A stretch of DNA of 33,424 bases. Source: Oscillospiraceae bacterium. GTDB lineage: Bacteria; Bacillota; Clostridia; Oscillospirales; CAG-272. The DNA lies in assembly GCA_015064785.1 (NCBI GenBank), contig SVRM01000039.1:1-33424 (forward strand), given 5' to 3'. The notes below the pieces were generated by a model. The model was not told where the DNA came from and ran no database searches. It worked only from the letters and a program-made list of their open reading frames with translations. Both the position numbers and the translations under genes were made by a program. Each line of letters begins with the position of its first letter. The stretch's first letter is position 1. Shown here piece by piece: positions 1 through 7,177 of the stretch.

Positions 1-211
1 AGTCCAGCGCCTGCTCAAAATACGATTCCACCTGTTCCTCGCCGCCGAACGAATCTCCCCGCTGTTTTGCATGAGCGGGAAGCTCCGGATCGTATGCCGC
101 GTCGGCTTCGTTTGCAAGGCAGATATGCGAGTCGGTCACATGCAGCAGCCGGACAGGTGCTTCCAGACCGATGTGCAGCTCCGTTTTGATCATTTGCAGT
201 TCTTTCATCAT
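1..211 (-). CDS. Metallophosphoesterase, N-terminal fragment (runs off window)
   Basis: Only the first 70 codons lie in the window. The start ATG (211-209) overlaps the TGA of the preceding hydrolase gene by one base, and a GAGG Shine-Dalgarno sits at 217-220 inside that gene, so the two are translationally coupled. The visible protein contains VRLLHVTDSHI, where the D-x-H pair matches the first metal-binding block of calcineurin-like phosphoesterases. The remaining metal motifs (GD, GNH, GH) would lie outside the window, so substrate and completeness cannot be judged. The fold assignment rests on this single block plus position at the N terminus. Confidence 0.7.
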   Translation of the reverse strand, partial: MMKELQMIKTELHIGLEAPVRLLHVTDSHICLANEADAAYDPELPAHAKQRGDSFGGEEQVESYFEQALD

Positions 212-1041
212 CAGATCCTCATAATCATGCCGTCATAAGATACAAGGAAGCCCTCTTTTCCGGCAACAGGGACAAAGTCATCATAAACAACGGAAATACC
301 GTTGTGCGAGTAGTGATTGCAGACAAAGCGCGTGGTTTCATCGGCATAGCCTTCTTTGAGCATCCGCGCACGCACCTGTGCGTTTTCCTCCAGCCCCATA
401 TGACCGACATAGGTCAGCGGCAGGCAGGCATTGGTACAGTCCAGCGATACCATGTCGAAATGCACACCCTGCGCCTTGAAGTATGCCCAGACATCCTCGT
501 GGAAATAGTGCGTGTCATGCGCATACAGCACCGTCTTTTCGCCGTCCGAAATCATGTAGAACAGCGGCCCTGCGTTCACGTCGTGGATGGCAGGAAGTGC
601 AGTCACGGTATAACATCCGACCGAAACCGGCACAAACGGCGCGATCTCGGTAAACGATGCAAGACCGTTGGATGCAAGACTTCCCATCACCGGTGCGAGC
701 TTCTCGCCAACCTTATCCGAGCCGTAAAGCGCCAGATGATAGCCGTCCTGTACATGCGAAAAGCCGGGATTGAGACAGGAAAAATCGGTAGCATATAAAT
801 GGTCGGAATGGCTGTGGGTGATAAAGCACCACTTCACATCCGTCAGATCGAGACGGTTGTCCAGAAAATGCTTGTAGGTGTCCGCCGGGAAGTCGATCAG
901 CAGCTCATCGTTGATGATCGCCTGTGAGCGGGTACGGATGGCACGTCCGCCCATCTCGCGCGAGCGGCGGCAGGCGTCGCAGCGGCACCACAGCGCGGGA
1001 ATGCCCTCCGCCGCCGCAGTTCCGAGAAATTGAAATTTCAT
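211..1041 (-). CDS. PhnP-like metallo-beta-lactamase-fold hydrolase
   Basis: A 276-residue cytoplasmic protein. The start ATG at 1041 has an AAAGGA site about 10 bases upstream. Near the N terminus it has GTAAAEG followed by a Cys-x-Cys-x2-Cys cluster (C19, C21, C24), the structural-zinc motif of PhnP-type phosphodiesterases. The metallo-beta-lactamase signature THSHSDH is at 75-81, with later metal-ligand candidates in AHDTH and NHYSHNG. PhnP acts on phosphoribosyl cyclic phosphate in phosphonate breakdown, but no phn genes are nearby, so the substrate here is unknown. It has its own promoter (1115-1143) downstream of the metI terminator and is coupled to the phosphoesterase that follows. 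Confidence 0.85.
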   Translation of the reverse strand: MKFQFLGTAAAEGIPALWCRCDACRRSREMGGRAIRTRSQAIINDELLIDFPADTYKHFLDNRLDLTDVKWCFITHSHSDHLYATDFSCLNPGFSHVQDGYHLALYGSDKVGEKLAPVMGSLASNGLASFTEIAPFVPVSVGCYTVTALPAIHDVNAGPLFYMISDGEKTVLYAHDTHYFHEDVWAYFKAQGVHFDMVSLDCTNACLPLTYVGHMGLEENAQVRARMLKEGYADETTRFVCNHYSHNGISVVYDDFVPVAGKEGFLVSYDGMIMRI

Positions 1042-1114
1042 GGTCGTAAATCCTTTCTGCTGCCAATGGGTTGATTTGTGAAATCCCACCGGCAAAAACG
1101 TTGTCTTCTTGTTT

Positions 1115-1143
1115 ATTTTACCGCAAAAGCACAGAAATTGCAA
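1115..1143 (-). promoter_or_regulatory. Sigma-A promoter for the PhnP-like gene
   Basis: TTGCAA (1138-1143), 17-bp spacer, TAAAAT (1115-1120), about 75 bases upstream of the start codon. Confidence 0.6.
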
Positions 1144-1175
1144 TAGGTATCTCAAAATTGTTCCATCTTTTGCAC

Positions 1176-1214
1176 AAAAAAAGCCGTTCCGCATACAGCA
1201 GTACACAGAACGGC
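1176..1214 (-). terminator. Intrinsic terminator after metI
   Basis: On the minus strand GCCGTTC (1208-1214) pairs with GAACGGC (1183-1189), the stem continues through TGTGTA/TATGCG with wobble pairs, the loop is CTGCTG, and seven T residues follow (1176-1182). It ends the met transporter operon just before the promoter of the next gene. Confidence 0.85.
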
Positions 1215-1223
1215 AGAAGATGC

Positions 1224-1931
1224 TTATTTCTTTTTGATGCGCTTGTCCGACTTGACAGCCAGTGTCGTACCGACGGACTGGAAAATCTGCACAATCAGAA
1301 TCAGCAGAACCACCGCGATCACCATGACCAGATACCGATAACGGTAATAGCCGTAGTTGATCGCAATCTGACCCAGACCGCCGCCGCCGATGATACCCGA
1401 CATTGCAGAATAACCGAGAATGGTCGTGATCGCAATGGTCGCGTTGGAAATCAGAGACGGAACGCTTTCGGGAAGCATCACTTTGCAGATAATCTGCATC
1501 GGCGACGCACCCATGCTCTGCGCAGCTTCAATGATATTGGGGTTGACCTCGCGCAGGCTGGATTCGACCAGACGCGCAACAAACGGGAACGCGGCGATGA
1601 CCAGCGGTACAATCGATGCGACGGTACCGACGGACGTACCGACAATCAGTCGTGTCAGCGGGAACACAAGGATCATCAGAATGAGGAACGGAACCGAGCG
1701 CAGCAGGTTGATGATGACATTCAGCACACTCATCACCGGTGCAGGCAGCGGCAGAACGCCGTTCTTTTCTCCTGCAACCAGCAGAACACCGAGCGGAAGG
1801 CCCAGCACAATGGCAAACAGCGTTGCCAGAACCGTGACATAAATCGTCTCCCAGACTGCCATCGGGAATTCGTTTTTCAGAATCCACAGCGCTTCCTCGA
1901 GCGCTTCGGAGGTAAACATACGGTCAAGCAT
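1224..1931 (-). CDS. metI: Methionine ABC transporter permease
   Basis: About 235 residues of strongly hydrophobic sequence with the MetI/D-methionine permease layout: an N-terminal segment, then IYVTVLATLFAIVLGLPLGV, and an EAA-type cytoplasmic loop near ANIIEAAQSMGAS that contacts the ATPase. An ATG lies at 1937, but the AAAGGAGG site directly abuts it; the ATG at 1931 has a 6-base spacing and is preferred. This start overlaps the end of metN by 8 bases, so translation is coupled. It forms the membrane channel of the MetQNI importer of methionine and related amino acids. A strong terminator follows the stop codon. Confidence 0.93.
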   Translation of the reverse strand: MLDRMFTSEALEEALWILKNEFPMAVWETIYVTVLATLFAIVLGLPLGVLLVAGEKNGVLPLPAPVMSVLNVIINLLRSVPFLILMILVFPLTRLIVGTSVGTVASIVPLVIAAFPFVARLVESSLREVNPNIIEAAQSMGASPMQIICKVMLPESVPSLISNATIAITTILGYSAMSGIIGGGGLGQIAINYGYYRYRYLVMVIAVVLLILIVQIFQSVGTTLAVKSDKRIKKK

Positions 1932-2991
1932 GGTCATCCTCCTTTATCACTTCTTCAATGATGATATCCGTGTCCTTTGCAAAATAGGAAAGCACGGTTT
2001 CAAAACTGTTTTTGTCATCGGGAATACCAAGCAGCATATCGCCGAAGACACGGTCGCCAAGACAGCGCGTCGACGCATACAGAATGTTCACCGCAATGCC
2101 GGTATCGATCGCCATCTGTGTAATAAACGGCTTGTCTGTGGTGTGCGAGCCGTTGAATACGACGCGCAGAACACGTTCACCGGAACGCGCCGCTGCCGCA
2201 ATGCCCGCAGATTTTTCCGCATCGTCATCCGACGCTTTGCCCGCATCGGGATAAACCAGACGCTTTGCAGCATCGGATTTGGGATTGGCAAAGACCTCTG
2301 CAACCTCGCCCATTTCCACAACACGCCCCTCGTCGAGGATGGCAACATGCGAGCAGACCTCCTCAACCACCGACATCTGGTGGGTGATGATGATGACCGT
2401 AATGCCAAGCTCGCGGTTGATCTTGCGGATCAGCTCGAGAATGGCATGTGTGGTATTGGGGTCCAGTGCGCTTGTCGCTTCGTCGCAGAGCAGAACACGG
2501 GGATTGGTCGCCAGTGCGCGCGCAATGGCAATACGCTGCTGCTGACCGCCGGACAGCTGTGCAGGATACGCATTCGCCTTGTCCGGAAGACCGACGGTTT
2601 CCAGAAGCTCCCGTGCTTTCTTCTTCGCATCGGAACGCTTCATGCCGGTCAGCTCCAGCGGAAATGTAATATTGGCAAGGCAGGTTCTCTGCATCAGCAG
2701 ATTGAAGCCCTGGAAAATCATCGTCACGTCGCGGCGGATATCGCGCAGCTCCTTTGCTTTGAGCGCACCGACATCCACACCGTCAATCAGCACCTGACCC
2801 TCAGTCGGACGCTCCAGCATGTTGATGCAGCGAACCAGCGTGGACTTGCCCGCGCCGGACATGCCGATGATGCCGTAGATATCCCCGTCATTGACCGTCA
2901 GGGATACCTGCTTCAGCGCGTCAAACGTCACGGTTGTGCCGTCGTCGGCGCTGGTGGTAAATGTTTTGGTTAAATTTCGGAGTTCGATCAT
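1924..2991 (-). CDS. metN: Methionine ABC transporter ATP-binding protein
   Basis: 355 residues. Walker A GMSGAGKST (43-51), Q-loop FQGFNLL near 93-99, signature LSGGQQQR (146-153), Walker B with D170-E171, and an H-loop in ITHQM. The C-terminal ~75 residues, including FITQMAIDTGIAVNILYA, match the NIL domain, which in MetN binds methionine and inhibits transport when internal methionine is high. It lies between metQ and metI. The start at 2991 has only a weak SD, so it may rely on coupling with metQ, whose stop lies 24 bases upstream. Confidence 0.95.
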   Translation of the reverse strand: MIELRNLTKTFTTSADDGTTVTFDALKQVSLTVNDGDIYGIIGMSGAGKSTLVRCINMLERPTEGQVLIDGVDVGALKAKELRDIRRDVTMIFQGFNLLMQRTCLANITFPLELTGMKRSDAKKKARELLETVGLPDKANAYPAQLSGGQQQRIAIARALATNPRVLLCDEATSALDPNTTHAILELIRKINRELGITVIIITHQMSVVEEVCSHVAILDEGRVVEMGEVAEVFANPKSDAAKRLVYPDAGKASDDDAEKSAGIAAAARSGERVLRVVFNGSHTTDKPFITQMAIDTGIAVNILYASTRCLGDRVFGDMLLGIPDDKNSFETVLSYFAKDTDIIIEEVIKEDDHA

Positions 2992-3015
2992 GGAACAGTC
3001 AGTCAGACACCCATC

Positions 3016-3852
3016 TTACTTGAGTGCGTCCAGAGAAGACTGCTTGCCGCCGTACAGACCCATCGGCTCGACATGGATCGCAGCAGCGGATACGATGTGC
3101 GTACCGTTCTGTGCATTGAAGTCATCGAGGTAGGGGGTATGCTGGAAGTAGTTTGCATCGACTTCGCCGCTTTCAACAACGTTGTTGGGCTGGACATAAT
3201 CGGTGAATTCCATGATTTCGAGGGTAACATTCTTTTCAGCGAGGATTTCCTTTGCAACAGCAAGGATTTCCGCGTGCGGTGCGGGAGAAGCCGCAACGGT
3301 GATGGTCTGACCTGCGAGGGAGGCATAGTCAACGGATGCATCAAAGCCGTCGGTGGGCGCGTCAACAGTGGAAACAACAGCACCGGCATAGGTAGCGGTG
3401 ATGTAGTCAGCAACCTTCTGAGAGGAAAGTGCTGCAACCAGCGCCTTGATCTTATCGGTACCTTCGTTGCCTTCCTTGACTGCAACAATGTTTGCATATG
3501 CGGAATAGGAGCCTTCGATGGTCAGGGACTGCTTCATCGGATCCAGACCTGCTTCGATGGCATAGTTGGAGTTGATAACGGCATAGTCAACGTCCTTAAG
3601 GATGTTGGGAATCTGTGCAGCTTCGACTTCCTTGAAGGTGATGTTCTTGGGGTTTTCCGCGATGTCCATGATGGTAGCGGTGATGCCGGCGCCTTCCTTG
3701 AGCTTGATGATGCCGTTTGCTTCCAGCAGGAGCAGTGCGCGTGCTTCGTTGGTGGTATCATTGGGGACAGCGATTTCCAGACCGCCGGAAGAACAAGCGG
3801 TGAAGGACAGTGCAAGCAGTGCACACAGGATCAGAGCGAGAAACTTTTTCAT
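3016..3852 (-). CDS. metQ: Methionine-binding lipoprotein (NlpA family)
   Basis: 278 residues. The start MKKFLALIL at 3852 has an AAAAGGAG site. A short signal peptide ends in LSFTAC, a lipobox with the Cys as lipidation site, so the protein is anchored outside the membrane. The body (LEIAVPND, DYAVINSNYAIEAGL, VDANYFQHTPYLDDFN) is typical of NlpA/MetQ substrate-binding proteins. First structural gene of the metQ-metN-metI operon; separated from the operon promoter by a leader ORF and an intrinsic terminator, so expression requires read-through. Confidence 0.94.
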   Translation of the reverse strand: MKKFLALILCALLALSFTACSSGGLEIAVPNDTTNEARALLLLEANGIIKLKEGAGITATIMDIAENPKNITFKEVEAAQIPNILKDVDYAVINSNYAIEAGLDPMKQSLTIEGSYSAYANIVAVKEGNEGTDKIKALVAALSSQKVADYITATYAGAVVSTVDAPTDGFDASVDYASLAGQTITVAASPAPHAEILAVAKEILAEKNVTLEIMEFTDYVQPNNVVESGEVDANYFQHTPYLDDFNAQNGTHIVSAAAIHVEPMGLYGGKQSSLDALK

Positions 3853-3922
3853 GGTTTTTTCTCCTTTTATAATATGAAATTTGGATACATGCGTCCCATA
3901 CAGGATTCCGTGAGGACACGGC

Positions 3923-3966
3923 AAGAAACAAAAGAGAGGACTCCGGTTTTCTGACCAAAGCCCTCC
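3923..3966 (-). terminator. Attenuator terminator in the metQ leader
   Basis: On the minus strand a 13-bp uninterrupted stem (3954-3966 with 3935-3947, wobbles included), a 6-nt loop CAGAAA, then CTTTTGTTTCTT. It lies after the leader ORF and before metQ, so it would stop transcription before the transporter genes. A competing pairing uses its 3' half: TCCGTTTTC (3977-3985) can pair with GAAAACCGGA (3942-3951) with one bulged base. Confidence 0.75.
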
Positions 3967-3995
3967 TTGATTTCCTGAAAACGGACCGCAACTGC

Positions 3996-4109
3996 TTATG
4001 CGGCGGTATTCTTTTCCGGAGCGCCGGTCACAAAAAACTGCATAACACAAGTGCACATGTCACACATGCGCATTCCGGTCATCATCATCATTGCCGCAGA
4101 AACATTCAT
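3996..4109 (-). CDS. Met/Cys-rich leader peptide of the met transporter operon
   Basis: A 37-codon ORF between the promoter and the attenuator. The start ATG (4109) follows a good GGAAGGAG site. Nine of 37 residues are Met, including four in a row at 7-10 and Met at 13, 15, 18 and 23, with Cys at 16, 19 and 21; the tail (VTGAPEKNTAA) is ordinary. Such enrichment for the sulphur amino acids in a short ORF directly ahead of a methionine importer fits a leader peptide whose translation senses charged tRNA-Met or tRNA-Cys. That function is inferred. A functional small Cys-rich peptide is the main alternative. Confidence 0.7.
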   Translation of the reverse strand: MNVSAAMMMMTGMRMCDMCTCVMQFFVTGAPEKNTAA

Positions 4110-4151
4110 GATCGGTCTCCTTCCAAAAAGATTTCCTGTATGATTATGTTG

Positions 4152-4180
4152 ATTATAACACCATTCCGGGGTTTTGTCAA
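4152..4180 (-). promoter_or_regulatory. Consensus promoter of the met leader-metQNI operon
   Basis: Perfect TTGACA (4175-4180), 17-bp spacer, perfect TATAAT (4152-4157). The -35 overlaps the stop codon of the upstream DUF2809 gene. A promoter this strong with a downstream terminator suggests control at elongation rather than initiation. Confidence 0.85.
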
Positions 4181-4572
4181 TAGTCTTTCTCAAATTTTCT
4201 GATTTTCCGTACTGCAAGCAGCCATTCCGCGCCGGCAAACAGAACACATCCGACCGCGTAGCAGACCAGATCCCAGACGGAAAACGAACTGCCGACGGCA
4301 ATGCGCAGAACGGTCCACCCCTCCGGAATCAGAGATGCGATCCCAAGCGCCTGTGCAAATTCCACCGCAAAGGCAAACAGCAGCACCCACAGCGGCAGCA
4401 TCGGTATCCGTCGCGGAAACACCGCACGCAGAAGACAGCAAAGCAGAACTGTAACCAGAATGTCGCCGCCATACGGACGGAGAAAGGCATCCTTTACATA
4501 CAGCGCAATCCATACCTCAGCCACAAACAGCACCGCCGCCGCGGATGCATACCCAACCCGCCGTGCGCTCAT
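4177..4572 (-). CDS. DUF2809-type small membrane protein
   Basis: 131 residues with about four hydrophobic segments. IALYVKDAFLRPYGGDILVT and the VEFAQALGI segment match the DUF2809 family, small integral membrane proteins of unknown function. The start ATG at 4572 overlaps the TGA of the upstream YpsA-like gene (ATGA), so the two are co-translated. The C terminus is basic (RKIRKFEKDY). Confidence 0.75.
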   Translation of the reverse strand: MSARRVGYASAAAVLFVAEVWIALYVKDAFLRPYGGDILVTVLLCCLLRAVFPRRIPMLPLWVLLFAFAVEFAQALGIASLIPEGWTVLRIAVGSSFSVWDLVCYAVGCVLFAGAEWLLAVRKIRKFEKDY

Positions 4573-5204
4573 GTGGCAGACCCCTCCGCACCGACGCCAA
4601 GCGGCATAAACAACAGCGGGGTCCCGCGGCTCTGCGCATACCGCACCGTCATTCCCGTGCCGCTGTGCTGCCGTCCCGGATCATAATAAGCGATTCCGGT
4701 GATCGACAGATCAACCAGCAGACGGTTTCTGCGATGCATACAGCTGCGATCATATGTCTCCTGAAGATAAAATGCCTCCGCACGCTGCAATACCGCCAGA
4801 TGCAGGGACAGATCACGCTCATTCCAGCCGCGTGTCTGCTCTCTGCACGGAAGAAGAAGAATCAGCCGCAGTCCCGGATGGTACAGCTGTTTTGCCTGCA
4901 ATACCGACGCCGCAGCAAGCAGGTCAAAGCCTCTTGCACCACCGCATAAAAACGTCGAGAAGCCCTGATAGACCATTGCTTCCACCTGCGCATCCAGCCA
5001 GGTACGCAGTGCCTGCCGGAACACATCCGCATCCTGCGCGCCGTGACCGACCACATCCCGATGTCCGGTAAAGAAGCACGTCTGGCTTTTCACCGACAGA
5101 AGCATCTGCTCTGCCGCCGGAGTCCAGAGCGGAATGACCGCCGCTGCCTGACGCACTGCTTCCACGGTCATGCGATACGATTCCGATTGCTTTGTCAAAG
5201 CCAC
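4569..5204 (-). CDS. YpsA/DUF1273-like SLOG-fold protein
   Basis: About 211 residues with CFFTGHR and a glycine-rich FLCGGARGFDLLAA loop, the nucleotide/ligand-binding blocks of the SLOG superfamily members in the DUF1273 (YpsA) group. An ATG at 5228 is possible, but it has no SD and sits about 18 bases from the predicted transcription start. The GTG at 5204 has GGGGAGG seven bases upstream and is preferred. Function in this group is not settled; nucleotide-derivative sensing is the general proposal. Overlaps the following DUF2809 gene by 4 bases. Confidence 0.75.
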   Translation of the reverse strand: MALTKQSESYRMTVEAVRQAAAVIPLWTPAAEQMLLSVKSQTCFFTGHRDVVGHGAQDADVFRQALRTWLDAQVEAMVYQGFSTFLCGGARGFDLLAAASVLQAKQLYHPGLRLILLLPCREQTRGWNERDLSLHLAVLQRAEAFYLQETYDRSCMHRRNRLLVDLSITGIAYYDPGRQHSGTGMTVRYAQSRGTPLLFMPLGVGAEGSAT

Positions 5205-5252
5205 AACAGCACCTCCCCGCGACAACATAGAACGACAGTTCTTTTTATATTC

Positions 5253-5281
5253 ATTATAACAGAAAAGCCCACGGTTGTCAA
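5253..5281 (-). promoter_or_regulatory. Consensus promoter of the YpsA-like gene
   Basis: TTGACA (5276-5281), 17 bp, TATAAT (5253-5258). Divergent from the MBOAT promoter about 50 bp away. Confidence 0.8.
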
Positions 5282-5330
5282 CCGTTTCAGCGCCGGTTTC
5301 CGCGGATTCAGAGAAAGACCGCGCAAAATA

Positions 5331-5359
5331 TTGACGATGCAGCAGATCTATGATATAAT
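5331..5359 (+). promoter_or_regulatory. Promoter of the MBOAT gene
   Basis: TTGACG (5331-5336), 17 bp, TATAAT (5354-5359), about 90 bases upstream of the chosen start. Confidence 0.75.
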
Positions 5360-5450
5360 ATTTCAGATAGAAATGCGATCCGGCGGCACAGGGAAAACGA
5401 TGTCCCCCTCCCCGTCATCCGGCGTCAAAGCAGAAAGAACGGTGCGAACC

Positions 5451-6953
5451 ATGCTATTCAATTCTGTACATTTTCTCTTATTTTTTCCGGCGGTGCTTCT
5501 TACGTTTCATCTGCTTCCGCGCACCGCAAAGCCGCTGTGGCTGCTGTTATGCAGTTATTATTTTTATATGTCGTGGAACGCTAAGTATGCTTTGCTGCTG
5601 CTGTTTTCCACTGTTGTCACCTACGGATGTGCGCTTGCCATTGAAAAAGTTTCCGGCACACATGCGCCAAACGATCCGTCCGGGATTCGGCTGAAGCGGC
5701 TGATTCTCGGCGCAGGCATCGGTTCCAATCTGGCAATCCTCTTCTTTTTCAAATATCTGAACCTGTTCTTCGATGTGATCGTTTCCCTCGGGGAGTGCAT
5801 CGGCATTACGGTATCAGCGCCGGCATGGGACCTTCTGCTGCCTGTCGGCATCTCGTTCTATACCTTTCAGGCGATCGGATACACCATCGATGTGTACCGA
5901 AACCATGTGGCGGCGGAAAAAAACTTCATTCGTTACGCGCTGTTTGTCTCCTTTTTTCCGCAGCTGGTCGCCGGTCCGATCGAGCGCTCCTCCAATCTGA
6001 TCGCAGAATTACAGAACATGCGGCGTCCTGACTGGACAGCATTCCGCCGCGGATTTGTCACAATGATCTGGGGCTTCTTTCTGAAAATGGTCATCGCCGA
6101 CAGAATCGCCATCTTTGTCGATGCGGTCTATACGTCAGATACAGACCTGTCCGGCGCCTATATTCTTGCGGCAACGGTGTTGTTTGCCTTTCAGATTTAC
6201 TGCGATTTCGCCGGCTATTCCATCATTGCGCAGGGAGCTGCACAGACGCTGGGCATTCGTCTGATGGACAATTTCCACACACCGTATCTCAGCACATCCG
6301 TCAGGGAATTCTGGAGACGGTGGCACGTTTCTCTGAGCTCCTGGTTCCGGGACTATCTGTATATACCGCTTGGCGGAAGCCGCCGCGGCACTGCAAGAAC
6401 CTATCGGAATCTGCTCATCGTATTTGCGGTCAGCGGTCTGTGGCACGGCGCTGAATGGTCCTTTGTGGTATGGGGACTGCTGAACGGCATGTTTCAGATT
6501 GCAGAAGACCTCCTCGACCGCACGGCAAAGAAGCTCCGCCGCACAAAATCCCCCACCCGCACCGTTTCTCTCGGCGAACAGATCACGCGTACCCTGCTCA
6601 CCTTCGCGCTGGTGGATATCACATGGATCTTTTTCCGCGCCGATACCATCGATACGGCAATCCGGCTGATGCGCAATCTGCTGTTTCATTTTGACGCATG
6701 GGTACTGTTCGATCAATCCATTTATTCCTTCGGTCTTTCGCAGCAGGAATTTTCCGTTATGCTGTCCGGCATCGGCATTCTGCTCTTTTCGGATATCATG
6801 GCATATCGCGGATGCAGGCTCAGCGATCTTCTGGAAGCGCAGCCGCTGGTATTCCGCTGGACCGTATACATTCTCTCCATCCTTGCGATTGTCGTTTTCG
6901 GTGTATGGGGGACCAATTACGATGCAGCAGGTTTTATCTACTTCCAATTTTAA
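5451..6953 (+). CDS. MBOAT-family O-acyltransferase (AlgI/DltB-like)
   Basis: 500 residues, polytopic. The start MLFNSVHFLLFFP is the usual beginning of this family, although upstream in-frame starts exist and the SD is weak. The signature REFWRRWHVSLSSWFRDYLY begins near 285, followed by IPLGG; the conserved His is at about 292 and the catalytic-type His of GLWHGA at about 332. AlgI/DltB proteins pass an acyl group across the membrane to a cell-surface polymer, usually with an SGNH/DltD-like partner. Such a partner is the next gene. The polymer here is unknown; there are no alginate or dlt genes in view. Confidence 0.93.
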   Translation: MLFNSVHFLLFFPAVLLTFHLLPRTAKPLWLLLCSYYFYMSWNAKYALLLLFSTVVTYGCALAIEKVSGTHAPNDPSGIRLKRLILGAGIGSNLAILFFFKYLNLFFDVIVSLGECIGITVSAPAWDLLLPVGISFYTFQAIGYTIDVYRNHVAAEKNFIRYALFVSFFPQLVAGPIERSSNLIAELQNMRRPDWTAFRRGFVTMIWGFFLKMVIADRIAIFVDAVYTSDTDLSGAYILAATVLFAFQIYCDFAGYSIIAQGAAQTLGIRLMDNFHTPYLSTSVREFWRRWHVSLSSWFRDYLYIPLGGSRRGTARTYRNLLIVFAVSGLWHGAEWSFVVWGLLNGMFQIAEDLLDRTAKKLRRTKSPTRTVSLGEQITRTLLTFALVDITWIFFRADTIDTAIRLMRNLLFHFDAWVLFDQSIYSFGLSQQEFSVMLSGIGILLFSDIMAYRGCRLSDLLEAQPLVFRWTVYILSILAIVVFGVWGTNYDAAGFIYFQF

Positions 6954-6957
6954 CAAT

Positions 6958-7130
6958 TAGGCAATTGCAAAATTGCCTACCTTTATCGCCCAACGGGCGA
7001 TATATAAACAAATTGCGTCGCTTGGGCGGGTCTCCCGCCCAAAAAGACTCCTTCAAAGCGACCAACGGGAGCCATCGGGCTGCGTCAGCCCGATGAGACC
7101 GATTGCAAAATGCAATTTTGCAATCGATTA
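6958..7130. repeat. Cluster of five perfect hairpins bounded by a 12-bp direct repeat
   Basis: Five perfect inverted repeats in tandem: 6958-6979 (9-bp arms), 6984-7002 (8 bp), 7022-7042 (9 bp), 7073-7095 (10 bp) and 7100-7126 (12 bp). The block is bounded by identical copies of AATTTTAACAAT at 6946-6957 and 7131-7142; the first copy includes the MBOAT stop codon. It has no ORF. This fits insertion of a small non-coding element with a target duplication between two co-functioning genes. Confidence 0.75.
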
Positions 7131-7177
7131 AATTTTAACAATCGAAAGGAGTCTGCTCATACAGGAGCCCTACAGCC

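Noticed and set aside
3016-4056. Longer metQ reading from 4056
   Set aside because: The upstream extension reads through the attenuator and has no signal peptide; the start at 3852 has a strong SD and a normal lipoprotein signal sequence.
3853-4151. S-box (SAM) riboswitch or methionine T-box in the metQ leader
   Set aside because: The conserved S-box core and the T-box GGGTGG-ACCGCG-type motif were looked for and not seen; the leader ORF and terminator explain the region better.
6958-7130. CRISPR array or rRNA/tRNA remnant
   Set aside because: The hairpins differ from one another in sequence and spacing, so they are not direct repeats with spacers, and no tRNA-like cloverleaf fits.
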